Origin: Chloroflexota bacterium
GTDB lineage: Bacteria; Chloroflexota; Dehalococcoidia; Bin125
DNA length: 32,639 nt
Direction of reading: 5' to 3'
Assembly (NCBI GenBank): GCA_003228175.2
Contig: QGNQ01000027.1
Span: 1 to 32,639 of the forward strand
Below, piece by piece: positions 16,042 to 23,433 of the stretch (positions are counted from its first letter, which is position 1; the number at the start of each line of letters is the position of its first letter). Made by a program: the position numbers and the translations under genes. A model generated the notes under the pieces. It was not told where the DNA came from, did no database searches, and worked only from the letters and a program-made list of their open reading frames with translations.

Positions 16042-16851
16042 ATGCACATCCTCGTCTGCGTGAAGCAGGTGCTCGATCCGGACGGCGTCAATAGCTACGC
16101 CTTCTGGGGCCGCCTCACCGTCGACCCCAGCGGCCGCGCATTCGACACCGGCGAAATGGTGCCGCGCATCATCAACGCCTACGACGAACAGGCAGTCGAG
16201 GCCGCGCTGCAAATCCGCGACGCCGGCATCGACTGCCGCATCACCGTTGTCACGGTCGGCAACGAGGAGTCGGGCACCATCCTCAAGCGTTGCGTCGCCA
16301 TGGGCGCCGACGACTCCTTCCACATCGTCGATCCCGGCGCCGGCGCTGGCGACGGCTTCCGCGCCGCCGCCCTGCTGGCCGGCCTCGTCACGGAACTCGG
16401 CGACATCGACCTCGTCCTTTGCGGCCGCCAGGGCTCCGACTACGACCAGGGCACAGTCCCGGCTGTCCTCGCCGAGCGACTCGACGCGGCCCTCGTCACC
16501 ATGTCCGCCGGCCTCACCGTCCACGGCGACACCTTGCGCGTCACCCGCGTCACCCCGCTCGGCGAAGAAGTCGTCCGTGCCACCACGCCGGCCGTCGTCA
16601 GCATCTCCAACGAGATCGGCACTCCGCGCTACCCCAGCAGCCGCCGCATGATGCAGGCTCGACGCCAGCCACCCGAACGGCGCGAGGCCAACGCCTACCT
16701 CGAATCCACAAGCGCAATCGGCGTCGAGCTCACCGCGCTCGTCGTCCCCGATGTTCAGGGCCACTGCGAGATCATCGACGGCGCCACCCCCGCCGAAAAG
16801 TCCCAGCGGCTGATGCAGCAGCTCGACGAACGGGGCCTGCTGAGTGGCTGA
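16042..16851 (+). CDS. etfB: Electron transfer flavoprotein beta subunit
   Basis: 269 residues, normal for EtfB, which with EtfA carries electrons from acyl-CoA dehydrogenases to the respiratory chain. It begins MHILVCVKQVLDP. It has the family segment INAYDEQAVEAALQIRD (near 45), the AMP-binding region VAMGADDSFHI, and the EtfB signature DLVLCGRQGSDYDQGTVPAV followed by LAERL. The C-terminal arm contains TPRYPSSRRMMQARR, which packs on EtfA. The ATG at 16042 is preferred because AGGAG stands seven bases upstream. An in-frame ATG at 16015 overlapping the previous stop (ATGA) is an alternative. It overlaps etfA by eight bases. Confidence 0.95.
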   Translation: MHILVCVKQVLDPDGVNSYAFWGRLTVDPSGRAFDTGEMVPRIINAYDEQAVEAALQIRDAGIDCRITVVTVGNEESGTILKRCVAMGADDSFHIVDPGAGAGDGFRAAALLAGLVTELGDIDLVLCGRQGSDYDQGTVPAVLAERLDAALVTMSAGLTVHGDTLRVTRVTPLGEEVVRATTPAVVSISNEIGTPRYPSSRRMMQARRQPPERREANAYLESTSAIGVELTALVVPDVQGHCEIIDGATPAEKSQRLMQQLDERGLLSG

Positions 16852-17815
16852 ACACGTGCTCGTCCTCGTCCCCTCCATCGACGCCGGCGCACCCCTGAGC
16901 GACGCCGCCGCCGAGGCCCTCGGCGCCGCCCGCGAACTTGCCCAACAGCGCCGCTGCGACGTCGCCTGCGCGTTGATCGGTCCCAACCTCGCCGCCGCCA
17001 CCGCCGACGCCGCCCAGCTCGGGGCCGATACCGTCCTCACCGCCACCGGGCACGCGCTCGACGGCGACGCTCGCGTATCCATCGCCGCCAACGCCGTCGC
17101 CCAGGCCCAGGCGCGCGTCGTCCTCCTCCCGCGTGGCCCCCACCTGCTCGAACTCGCGCCCCGGCTCGCCGCCCGTACCGGCGGCGCATCCGTGATCGGC
17201 GTCACGGACATCCGCCACGTCGACAACGATGTCCACGCGATCGCGGCCGTCTTCGGCGGCGCCGCTCGCGCCCAGTACGCCTTCCGCGCGTCGGGGCCAC
17301 GCGTCATCGGCCTCGCGCCCGCCGTCGCCGCCCCGCCCGACCGCGACCCCGCCCGCACCGCAACCACCATCGAGCTTGCGATCCCCCAGCCCACCGGCCG
17401 CGTCACCACATTGGAGCCCGCCGCAGCATCCTCCGGCCCCCGTTTGGAGAACGCCAAGCTGATCGTCTCCGGCGGGCGCGGCCTGCAGGACGGCGAGAAC
17501 TACGCGCTGATCCGCGAACTCGCCGACGGCCTCGGCGGCATGACCGGCGCATCCCGCGCCATCGTCGACGACGGCTGGGCCAGCTTCGAGCAGCAGGTCG
17601 GCCTCACCGGCAAGATCGTCACCCCGGACGTCTACTTCGCGATCGGCATCTCCGGCGCCAGCCAGCACATGGCCGGCTGCGCCACCGCCCGCTGCATCGT
17701 CGCCGTCAACACCGACCCGGACGCGCCAATCTTTAAATTCGCCGACTACGGCATCGTCGACGACGCGCTCGAAGTCCTGCCGGAACTCGTCCGGCTCGCT
17801 CGCGAGCGCGCGTGA
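16844..17815 (+). CDS. etfA: Electron transfer flavoprotein alpha subunit
   Basis: 323 residues starting at GTG 16844, inside the end of etfB. The N-terminal ETF domain spans about 1-180. The FAD-binding C-terminal domain has LIVSGGRGLQDGENY (near 206), VGLTGKIVTPDVYFAIGISG followed by ASQHMAGC, and the terminal IVAVNTDPDAPIFKFADYGI. These FAD contacts are complete, so the protein should be functional. Its partner is EtfB. The likely electron donor in this window is the acyl-CoA dehydrogenase at 25638-26804; no ETF:quinone oxidoreductase is present. Its stop overlaps the next start (GTGA). Confidence 0.95.
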   Translation: MAEHVLVLVPSIDAGAPLSDAAAEALGAARELAQQRRCDVACALIGPNLAAATADAAQLGADTVLTATGHALDGDARVSIAANAVAQAQARVVLLPRGPHLLELAPRLAARTGGASVIGVTDIRHVDNDVHAIAAVFGGAARAQYAFRASGPRVIGLAPAVAAPPDRDPARTATTIELAIPQPTGRVTTLEPAAASSGPRLENAKLIVSGGRGLQDGENYALIRELADGLGGMTGASRAIVDDGWASFEQQVGLTGKIVTPDVYFAIGISGASQHMAGCATARCIVAVNTDPDAPIFKFADYGIVDDALEVLPELVRLARERA

Positions 17816-18507
17816 CGCCCCGCCACGACATCCTCCGCCTGATCGATCCGGCGGACCTCGCCCCGGCTGACAGCGTGCGCCCACCCGGCGGCGCCCTCGT
17901 CGAGCTCCACGCCCACAGCTCCAACCGCTCCCGCGACAGCGGCGTCACCGTCCAGGCCCTCATTGAGCAGGCCAAACATCGCGGCCTTGACGCCCTCTGC
18001 CTCACCGAACACAACACACTCTGGCCGGATGACGAGATCCGGGAGCTCAGCGAGCGCCACGAGTTCACCGTCATCGCCGGCATGGAGCTCGGCACGGACG
18101 TCGGCCACGTCCTCGTCTTCGGACTGCCCCGCTATCACCCCGAACTCCTGGAGATCGACCGCCTCCACCGCGTCGTCGCCGCAGAGGGCGCCGTCGCCGT
18201 CCTCGCCCACCCCATGCGACACCGCCCCGGCCGACACCCCGGCTGGGAGGAAATCCAGACCTGGTTCCACGGCGTTGAAGTCATCAACGGCGACCACTCG
18301 GACACCGTCGGCGGCTACCACCACTCCCAAACCGAGTCCCTGGGACTCGCCGCCGTCGCCGGCAGCGACGCGCACAGCCGCCCCGCCGTCGGCCGTGTCG
18401 CGACCGCCGTGCCGAGCTACGTCGCCGGCATCTATGACCTGGTCCGCGCCATCTCCAATGGCAGCGCCTACCCCGTCGACATGCGCCCCCGACGCACAAT
18501 CGAGTAG
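17812..18507 (+). CDS. PHP-domain metal-dependent phosphoesterase
   Basis: 231 residues with all PHP motifs in order: VELHAHSSNRSRDSG (His33, His35), ALCLTEHN, VIAGMELGTDVGHVLVFG, VLAHPMRH, and AGSDAHSRPAVGR near the C-terminus. This set of His/Asp/Glu residues binds a di- or trinuclear metal site that hydrolyses phosphoesters. Stand-alone members range from histidinol-phosphatase-like enzymes to RNase AM/TrpH-type nucleases, and the sequence does not say which. GTG at 17812 overlaps the etfA stop by four bases, implying translational coupling. Confidence 0.9.
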   Translation: MTPRHDILRLIDPADLAPADSVRPPGGALVELHAHSSNRSRDSGVTVQALIEQAKHRGLDALCLTEHNTLWPDDEIRELSERHEFTVIAGMELGTDVGHVLVFGLPRYHPELLEIDRLHRVVAAEGAVAVLAHPMRHRPGRHPGWEEIQTWFHGVEVINGDHSDTVGGYHHSQTESLGLAAVAGSDAHSRPAVGRVATAVPSYVAGIYDLVRAISNGSAYPVDMRPRRTIE

Positions 18508-18531
18508 TAGCGACCCCAACCGGAGCCGGCC

Positions 18532-19695
18532 ATGCGCGCACAAATCGAATCCGATATCCGCGGTTGGGACGCACTCCCCGAGCACCGCACGGGCACCCCA
18601 GGCGACGACGCAACCGCGCAGTGGCTCGCCGGCCTCCTCCGCGACGCCGGCGCCGAGCCGCACATCGACACCTTTCCCTTCGCTCGACGCATCCCGACCC
18701 GCTGCGTGATCGAGATCGACGGCCGAAGCGTCCCGGGCGTCCCCCTCTTCGACGGTGGCACCACCAACGCCACAGGCATCGCTGGCCCCCTCGCCCCCCT
18801 CGCCCCCCTGACCGGCCCTGCGGCGATAGCTGCCGGCATCGCCGTCACACGCTTCGAATCCGTCGGCGGGGCAAGCGCGCAAACCCTGGACGACGCGCGC
18901 CGCAGCGATAGCCATCGCGCGATCGTCGCCGTCGCCGCAGGCAACGCCGTTGTCCCAGGCCTCGCGCTTCGCAACGCCGACGCCTACACCGCCCCATTCG
19001 GTCCGCCCGTCCTGCAAGTCGCCACAGAGCACGGCCCCTGGCTCGACCAGGCAGCCCAGCGCGGCGCAACCGCTCGACTCACCGCCCATGTCACCACTGA
19101 CGACACCACCGCCAGCAACGTCCACGCCACCATCCCCGGCGGAACCCCCGGGCTTGCCCCCCTCGTCGTCATGACGCCGCGCAGCGCCTGGTGGACCTGC
19201 ACCGCCGAACGCGGCGGCGGCATCGCCGCCTGGTTCGCCACCCTCCGACGCTTCGCCGCCGACCGCCCCCAGCGCGACGTCATCTTCACCGCCAACACCG
19301 GCCACGAACTCGGCCACGTCGGCCTCGACCACCACCTCGCCACACACCCCGGTCTCGCGGCAGGCGCACACGCATGGCTGCACCTGGGCGCGAACTTCGC
19401 CGCCCTCGAGGGAGCCATCCGCTACCAGTCCTCGGACGACGAATTCCTCGCGCTGGGCGTCGATCAGCTCTCCGCCGCCGGCGTCCCGCCCACCGCGGTC
19501 GCCCCCATCGGCCCGCGCCCCGGCGGCGAGGCGCGCAACATCTACGACGCTGGCGGCCGCTACCTCTCCCTCATCGGCGGCAATCGCTGGTTCCACCACC
19601 CTGACGACCGCTGGCCGGACACCGTCGACCTTGCCAAGACCGAGCGCGTCGTTCGCGCCGTCCTCGCCATCGCCGATGCGTTGGCCCACGCCTAG
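18532..19695 (+). CDS. Divergent M28-family (Zn aminopeptidase-fold) protein
   Basis: 387 residues. The N-terminus (LPEHRTGTPGDDATAQWLAG then LLRDAGAE) and the core (NVHATIPGG, PLVVMTPRSAWWTC, then RDVIFTANTGHELGHVGLDHH) follow the layout of M28 peptidases, including a PA-like inserted segment at about 70-190. The canonical zinc ligands are mostly replaced: the usual His-x-Asp is PRSAW, the GANDNASG motif is AERGGG, and the Glu-Glu pair is His258-Glu259. The last change creates HELGH (258-262), an HExxH-type string. Activity is therefore uncertain: either a non-peptidase relative or an altered metal site. There is no signal peptide. GGAG precedes the ATG. Confidence 0.75.
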   Translation: MRAQIESDIRGWDALPEHRTGTPGDDATAQWLAGLLRDAGAEPHIDTFPFARRIPTRCVIEIDGRSVPGVPLFDGGTTNATGIAGPLAPLAPLTGPAAIAAGIAVTRFESVGGASAQTLDDARRSDSHRAIVAVAAGNAVVPGLALRNADAYTAPFGPPVLQVATEHGPWLDQAAQRGATARLTAHVTTDDTTASNVHATIPGGTPGLAPLVVMTPRSAWWTCTAERGGGIAAWFATLRRFAADRPQRDVIFTANTGHELGHVGLDHHLATHPGLAAGAHAWLHLGANFAALEGAIRYQSSDDEFLALGVDQLSAAGVPPTAVAPIGPRPGGEARNIYDAGGRYLSLIGGNRWFHHPDDRWPDTVDLAKTERVVRAVLAIADALAHA

Positions 19696-19702
19696 GCGCC
19701 CG

Positions 19703-19724
19703 CGCCGGAATCGATCCTCCGGTG
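19703..19724. terminator. Possible bidirectional terminator hairpin between convergent genes
   Basis: CGCCGGA (19703-19709) pairs with TCCGGTG (19718-19724), with one G-T wobble, around an eight-base loop. It lies in the 35-base gap between the convergent M28-like and carboxyltransferase genes. No T-run follows on either strand, so this is tentative. Confidence 0.3.
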
Positions 19725-19730
19725 GACTCG

Positions 19731-21281
19731 CTAGGGCCGCACCCCGTACTTCGGCTTCGGCCCCAGCTCCTGCGGTAACACCCGATACGCCAGCTTCAGC
19801 CACCGCGCGATATGCGTGCGCGTCTCCCGCGGATCGATGATCTCCTCCACCCCTGCCGCCTCGGCCGTCAGGAACGGATTGCGGTACTTCGCCATCGAAT
19901 CTTCGAGCTCCTGCCGCTTCGCATCCGGATCGTCCGCCTCCGCGATCTGTCGACGAAACGCCGCGTCCACGCCCCCCTCAATCGGGATCGATCCGAACTC
20001 ACCGCTGGGCCAGGCCAGACGCCAGCTCAACCGCGACGCGTTACTCGTCGTCGCCCCGGCCATTCCATAGCACTTGCGGATGTGGATCGTGAAACTCGGC
20101 ACCGTCATCGTCGCCCACGACCAGATCGCCCCCGCGCCGGAGCGCAGCGTGCCCGCCCGCTCCGCCTGCTCCCCAATCAGAAAGCCCGGGATGTCCACCA
20201 GGTACAGCACCGGCAAGTGAAAGTAGTCGCACAGCTCCAGAAATCGACCCAGCTTCCGCGACGCCGTCGCGTCCATCGCCCCGCCATACACGTTCGGGTT
20301 ATTCGCCACCACCCCGAACGCCTTCCCCTCCACACGCGTCAGGGCCGTAATGACCGATGCTCCGTAGCGCGGCGCGATCTCGAAAAACTCCCCGCCATCA
20401 ACCAGCAACCTGATCAGCCGCTTCATCGAGTACGGACGCTTGCGATTCCGCGGCACAATGCTCAGCAGATCCTCCGTCCCCTCCGGCGCCGGGCGCGGCT
20501 CCACCTCCGGCGGCGCCTCCCAGACATTCGACGGCATGTAGCTCAAGAAGCGACGGATCTGCACGAACGCGTCCTCCTCCGACGCCGCCTCGTTGTCCAC
20601 CAGCCCGGACACCCGCGTGTGCACCTGCGAACCGCCCAGCTGCTCCTTATCGATCTCATGACCCAGCGCCCGGCGCACCACCGGTGGCCCCGACGCAAAG
20701 ATCGCCGACGTGCCCTTCACCATCACACTGAAATGGGCCGCCACCGCCCAGCCCGCCGGTCCCCCCGCCACCGATCCCAGCACCGCCGACACGCACGGCG
20801 CCTGCTGCATCTGCTTGAACCGGCGTGGCCAGTTATTGAAACTGTTCGGTAAATAGATCGCGCCCTGATCCGCGATCGCCTCCACGTTCGCCCCCGCCGC
20901 GTCATACAGCTCAACGCGCGGCAGCCGGTACGCGGAGGCCAAGTCCTCCGAAAGCCCCGGGTTCTGGCCCATTCCCTTCCCCGAACCGCCCCGAATCGTG
21001 AAGTCACTGCCGCCCACCACCACCGGCCGCCCATCAAGCTCCGCCAGCCCCAGCACGCGCGCCCGCGGCGTGAAGCCCACCAGCTCCCCGTCCTCGTACA
21101 CGCCGTCTCCGGCCAGCTCACCGATCTCGTGGAACGTCCCCGCATCCACCAGCCCGTCGATCCGCTCCCGCACCGTCAGCTTGCCCTGGGCGTGCTGCCG
21201 CCCCACCCGCTCCGCGCCACCCATCGCATGCGCCAGCGCCCGTCGACGCGCCAGCTCCTCAACCTCAGGCTGCCAGACCAT
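19731..21281 (-). CDS. Acyl-CoA carboxylase carboxyltransferase (beta) subunit
   Basis: 516 residues, normal for a propionyl/methylcrotonyl-type biotin-dependent carboxyltransferase, which moves CO2 from biotin to an acyl-CoA. The N-terminal half has GKLTVRERIDGLVDAGTFHE, GRPVVVGGSDFTIRGGSGKG and the first oxyanion region VLGSVAGGPAGWAVAAHF. The C-terminal half has IVPRNRKRPYSMKRLIRLLV, LVDIPGFLIGEQAER and KCYGMAGATTSNASRLSWRL followed by AWPSGEFG. The start is ATG 21281 with AAGGAG upstream; a longer open frame is not family-like. No biotin carboxylase or BCCP gene is in the window, so the partner is elsewhere or absent. The substrate is not determined. Confidence 0.9.
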   Translation of the reverse strand: MVWQPEVEELARRRALAHAMGGAERVGRQHAQGKLTVRERIDGLVDAGTFHEIGELAGDGVYEDGELVGFTPRARVLGLAELDGRPVVVGGSDFTIRGGSGKGMGQNPGLSEDLASAYRLPRVELYDAAGANVEAIADQGAIYLPNSFNNWPRRFKQMQQAPCVSAVLGSVAGGPAGWAVAAHFSVMVKGTSAIFASGPPVVRRALGHEIDKEQLGGSQVHTRVSGLVDNEAASEEDAFVQIRRFLSYMPSNVWEAPPEVEPRPAPEGTEDLLSIVPRNRKRPYSMKRLIRLLVDGGEFFEIAPRYGASVITALTRVEGKAFGVVANNPNVYGGAMDATASRKLGRFLELCDYFHLPVLYLVDIPGFLIGEQAERAGTLRSGAGAIWSWATMTVPSFTIHIRKCYGMAGATTSNASRLSWRLAWPSGEFGSIPIEGGVDAAFRRQIAEADDPDAKRQELEDSMAKYRNPFLTAEAAGVEEIIDPRETRTHIARWLKLAYRVLPQELGPKPKYGVRP

Positions 21282-21388
21282 CGCGTCGCTCCTTGCCCGT
21301 CGAGAGGCCGCGCTGAAGGGCGATTCGCCTCGCCGCTGCCCAACCGGCAGGCCACCACGGACGCCCGCCCGGATCATCGAGGCCCGAA

Positions 21389-22279
21389 CTAGCGCGCGTT
21401 CCGCAGCGTCGGGTCCAGGAAGTCGCGCATCCAGTCCCCGAAGATGTTGACGACCAGCGAGACCGAGATAATCGCGATCCCCGGCACCGTCACCAGCCAC
21501 CAAGCGACGCTCAGCAAGTCCCGGCCCTGCGAGATCATCGCGCCCCAGGAGATCGTGTCCTGCGCCACGCCCACACCCAGGAAGCTCAGTCCCGCCTCCG
21601 CGATCACCACCGTCGCGACGTTCAGCGTCGCCAGAATCACGATCGAGTTAAGCAGGCTCGGCAGCAGATGCCGGATCATGATCCGCGGGTCGCTCGCCCC
21701 GATCGTCCGTGCGGCAATGATGAACTCACGCTCCTTCAGCGCCAGCGTCTCCCCGCGCACGATCCGTGCCCACGTCGCCCACAGCGCGAACACAAGCACA
21801 ATCACGACATTACGCAGGCTGGGGCCCCAGATCGCCGCCAGGAACACCGCCACCAGAATCGCCGGCAACGCCAGCTGCAGGTCCACCAGCGCCATGATCA
21901 CCCGGCTCGTCCACCCCCCGAACCAGCCCGCCAGCAACCCCGCCAGTGAGCCGATCAGCGTCGCCAGCGGGATCACGAACACAATCGCCGTCAGCGACAC
22001 CCGCGTGCCGTGAATCAGACGGCTCAACGTGTCTCGCCCCAACTCGTCGGTACCCAAGAGATGTTCCGACGTGCCGCCGTCAAACGAGGGTGGCTGCAAG
22101 CGCCCCACGAGGTTCAGCGCGTTCGGATCGTCAGGGGTGATCGAGGGGCCCGCCAGCCCGATGAAGACAAAGAACACCAGGAAGCCCACCGTGAAGCCGA
22201 ACGTCTTCGGCGAGCGAACGCGCAAGCGCCGCCGCCTGGCCTGCTGGGGATCGCTCAGGACCGGCACGTCCACGCTCAC
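21389..22279 (-). CDS. Peptide/nickel-type ABC transporter permease (DppC-like)
   Basis: 296-residue inner-membrane permease. A cytoplasmic Arg-rich N-terminus is followed by a first membrane helix (FGFTVGFLVFFVFIGLAG), a periplasmic segment with the DppC-typical LLGTDELGRDTLSRLIHGTR, and five more helices. The EAA loop that contacts the ATPase is EFIIAARTIGASDPRIMIRH followed by LLPS. It starts at GTG 22279, three bases after the stop of the DppB-like gene, so they are translationally linked. It functions as a heterodimer with that protein. No DppD/DppF ATPase genes are in the window. Confidence 0.94.
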   Translation of the reverse strand: MSVDVPVLSDPQQARRRRLRVRSPKTFGFTVGFLVFFVFIGLAGPSITPDDPNALNLVGRLQPPSFDGGTSEHLLGTDELGRDTLSRLIHGTRVSLTAIVFVIPLATLIGSLAGLLAGWFGGWTSRVIMALVDLQLALPAILVAVFLAAIWGPSLRNVVIVLVFALWATWARIVRGETLALKEREFIIAARTIGASDPRIMIRHLLPSLLNSIVILATLNVATVVIAEAGLSFLGVGVAQDTISWGAMISQGRDLLSVAWWLVTVPGIAIISVSLVVNIFGDWMRDFLDPTLRNAR

Positions 22280-22282
22280 AGC

Positions 22283-23218
22283 TCAGCCCGCTCCCGTCCG
22301 GATACGTGGATCAAGGAAACTGTACGAGACATCAACCACGAAGTTGACGAACACGATCCAGATCGACGTCATAATCACCGCCGCCTGCACCACTGGGAAA
22401 TCCGTCGCAATGATCGATTGAATGATCAGCCGTCCCAGCCCCGGCCACGCGAACACCGTCTCCACCACGATCGAGCCCGACAGAATCGTGCCCACCTGCA
22501 AGCCCAGCAACGTCACGACCGCCAGCATCGAGTTCCGCAGCGCGTGCTTCCGGATCACGTTGCCCTCGGTCAGCCCCTTTGCCCGGGCCGTGCGGATGTA
22601 ATCCTGCTGCAGCGTGTCCAGCATCGCCGAGCGGGTAAAGCGCATCACCGCTGCCGCGGGGAAGGATCCCAGCGTGATCGCCGGCAGAATGATGCTCGTG
22701 TTCCCCACCCGGCCGCCGGTCGGGAGCCAGTCAAAATTCACCGCTAAGAAGAGGATCAGCATCAGCCCCAGCCAGAAGTTCGGCACTGCCTGGCCGATCA
22801 GCGCAAAGATGCGCGCGATCAGATCCACCACCCCGCCGCGCCGAACCGCGGCAATGATGCCTAGCGGGATGCCGATCGAGAACGCGAAAATCAGCGCCGC
22901 CACGCCCAGCAGAACGGTCGAGACGACCCGTTCCCGCACCACATCCGTCGCCGGACGGTTCGCACGGAACGACGTCCCGAAGTCCAGCTGGACCACGTCG
23001 CCCAGGAAACGGCCGTACTGCTCGATCAAGGGGTCGTTAAGACCGAGCTTGTCCTTAATCTCCTCGATCTCCGCGGCCGTCGTCTCGATCGGGGCCAGGA
23101 ACGACACGGGATCGCCGGTGGCCCGGCTCATCAAAAACACGATCGTCACCACACCGAAGACGACGATGATCGACCGCGTCAAACGGCTAACGGCGGCTGA
23201 GGCCAGCTGGCTGTTCAT
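22283..23218 (-). CDS. Peptide/nickel-type ABC transporter permease (DppB-like)
   Basis: 311-residue inner-membrane permease. Helix 1 is IIVVFGVVTIVFLM, followed by a long periplasmic region with the DppB signature LGLNDPLIEQYGRFLGDVVQ then LDFGTSF. Further helices include TVLLGVAALIFAFSIGIPLG and FWLGLMLILFLAV. The EAA motif is QDYIRTARAKGLTEGNVIRK followed by HALRN, and the ending VVDVSYSFLDPRIR is typical. It is separated from the binding-protein gene upstream by 215 bases holding a hairpin, and lies three bases from the DppC-like gene. The ligand is probably an oligopeptide or another small organic solute. Confidence 0.95.
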   Translation of the reverse strand: MNSQLASAAVSRLTRSIIVVFGVVTIVFLMSRATGDPVSFLAPIETTAAEIEEIKDKLGLNDPLIEQYGRFLGDVVQLDFGTSFRANRPATDVVRERVVSTVLLGVAALIFAFSIGIPLGIIAAVRRGGVVDLIARIFALIGQAVPNFWLGLMLILFLAVNFDWLPTGGRVGNTSIILPAITLGSFPAAAVMRFTRSAMLDTLQQDYIRTARAKGLTEGNVIRKHALRNSMLAVVTLLGLQVGTILSGSIVVETVFAWPGLGRLIIQSIIATDFPVVQAAVIMTSIWIVFVNFVVDVSYSFLDPRIRTGAG

Positions 23219-23384
23219 CCTCGCGTCACGCCTCTTCGCGTTCCCGTCATAGCGAGGTCTGAGCGAGACCGTCGCGCGCAGCCCGTCAGCGCCGCGCCTC
23301 CCCGTTCCTTACCAAGCCCCGAATTGGCGCCGCCCCCGCGTACGTAAGCGCCACCAACCCCGCAAAGGGCCTGGCCCCAGCGAC

Positions 23385-23402
23385 CGCGACTCCATAGTCG
23401 TG
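23385..23402 (-). other. Intercistronic hairpin between binding protein and permease genes
   Basis: CGCGACT (23385-23391) and AGTCGTG (23396-23402) form a seven-pair stem (one G-T) with a four-base loop. It lies 32 bases after the binding-protein stop in the 215-base gap before the DppB-like start. Hairpins here often raise binding-protein mRNA over permease mRNA. No T-run follows. The rest of the gap shows nothing I recognise. Confidence 0.4.
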
Positions 23403-23433
23403 TCCACCAGGGCCAGCCCGCTGCAATGAACGT

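Noticed and set aside
18532-19695. HELGH read as a gluzincin HExxH metalloprotease
   Set aside because: The surrounding sequence follows the M28 layout, where this string replaces the Glu-Glu motif; the rest of a gluzincin domain is absent. It is kept as a finding, not as a family call.
17746-19803. A 685-residue open frame on the minus strand
   Set aside because: It lies opposite the PHP and M28-like genes, which have clear family motifs; its own composition is low-complexity Gly/Ala/Val.
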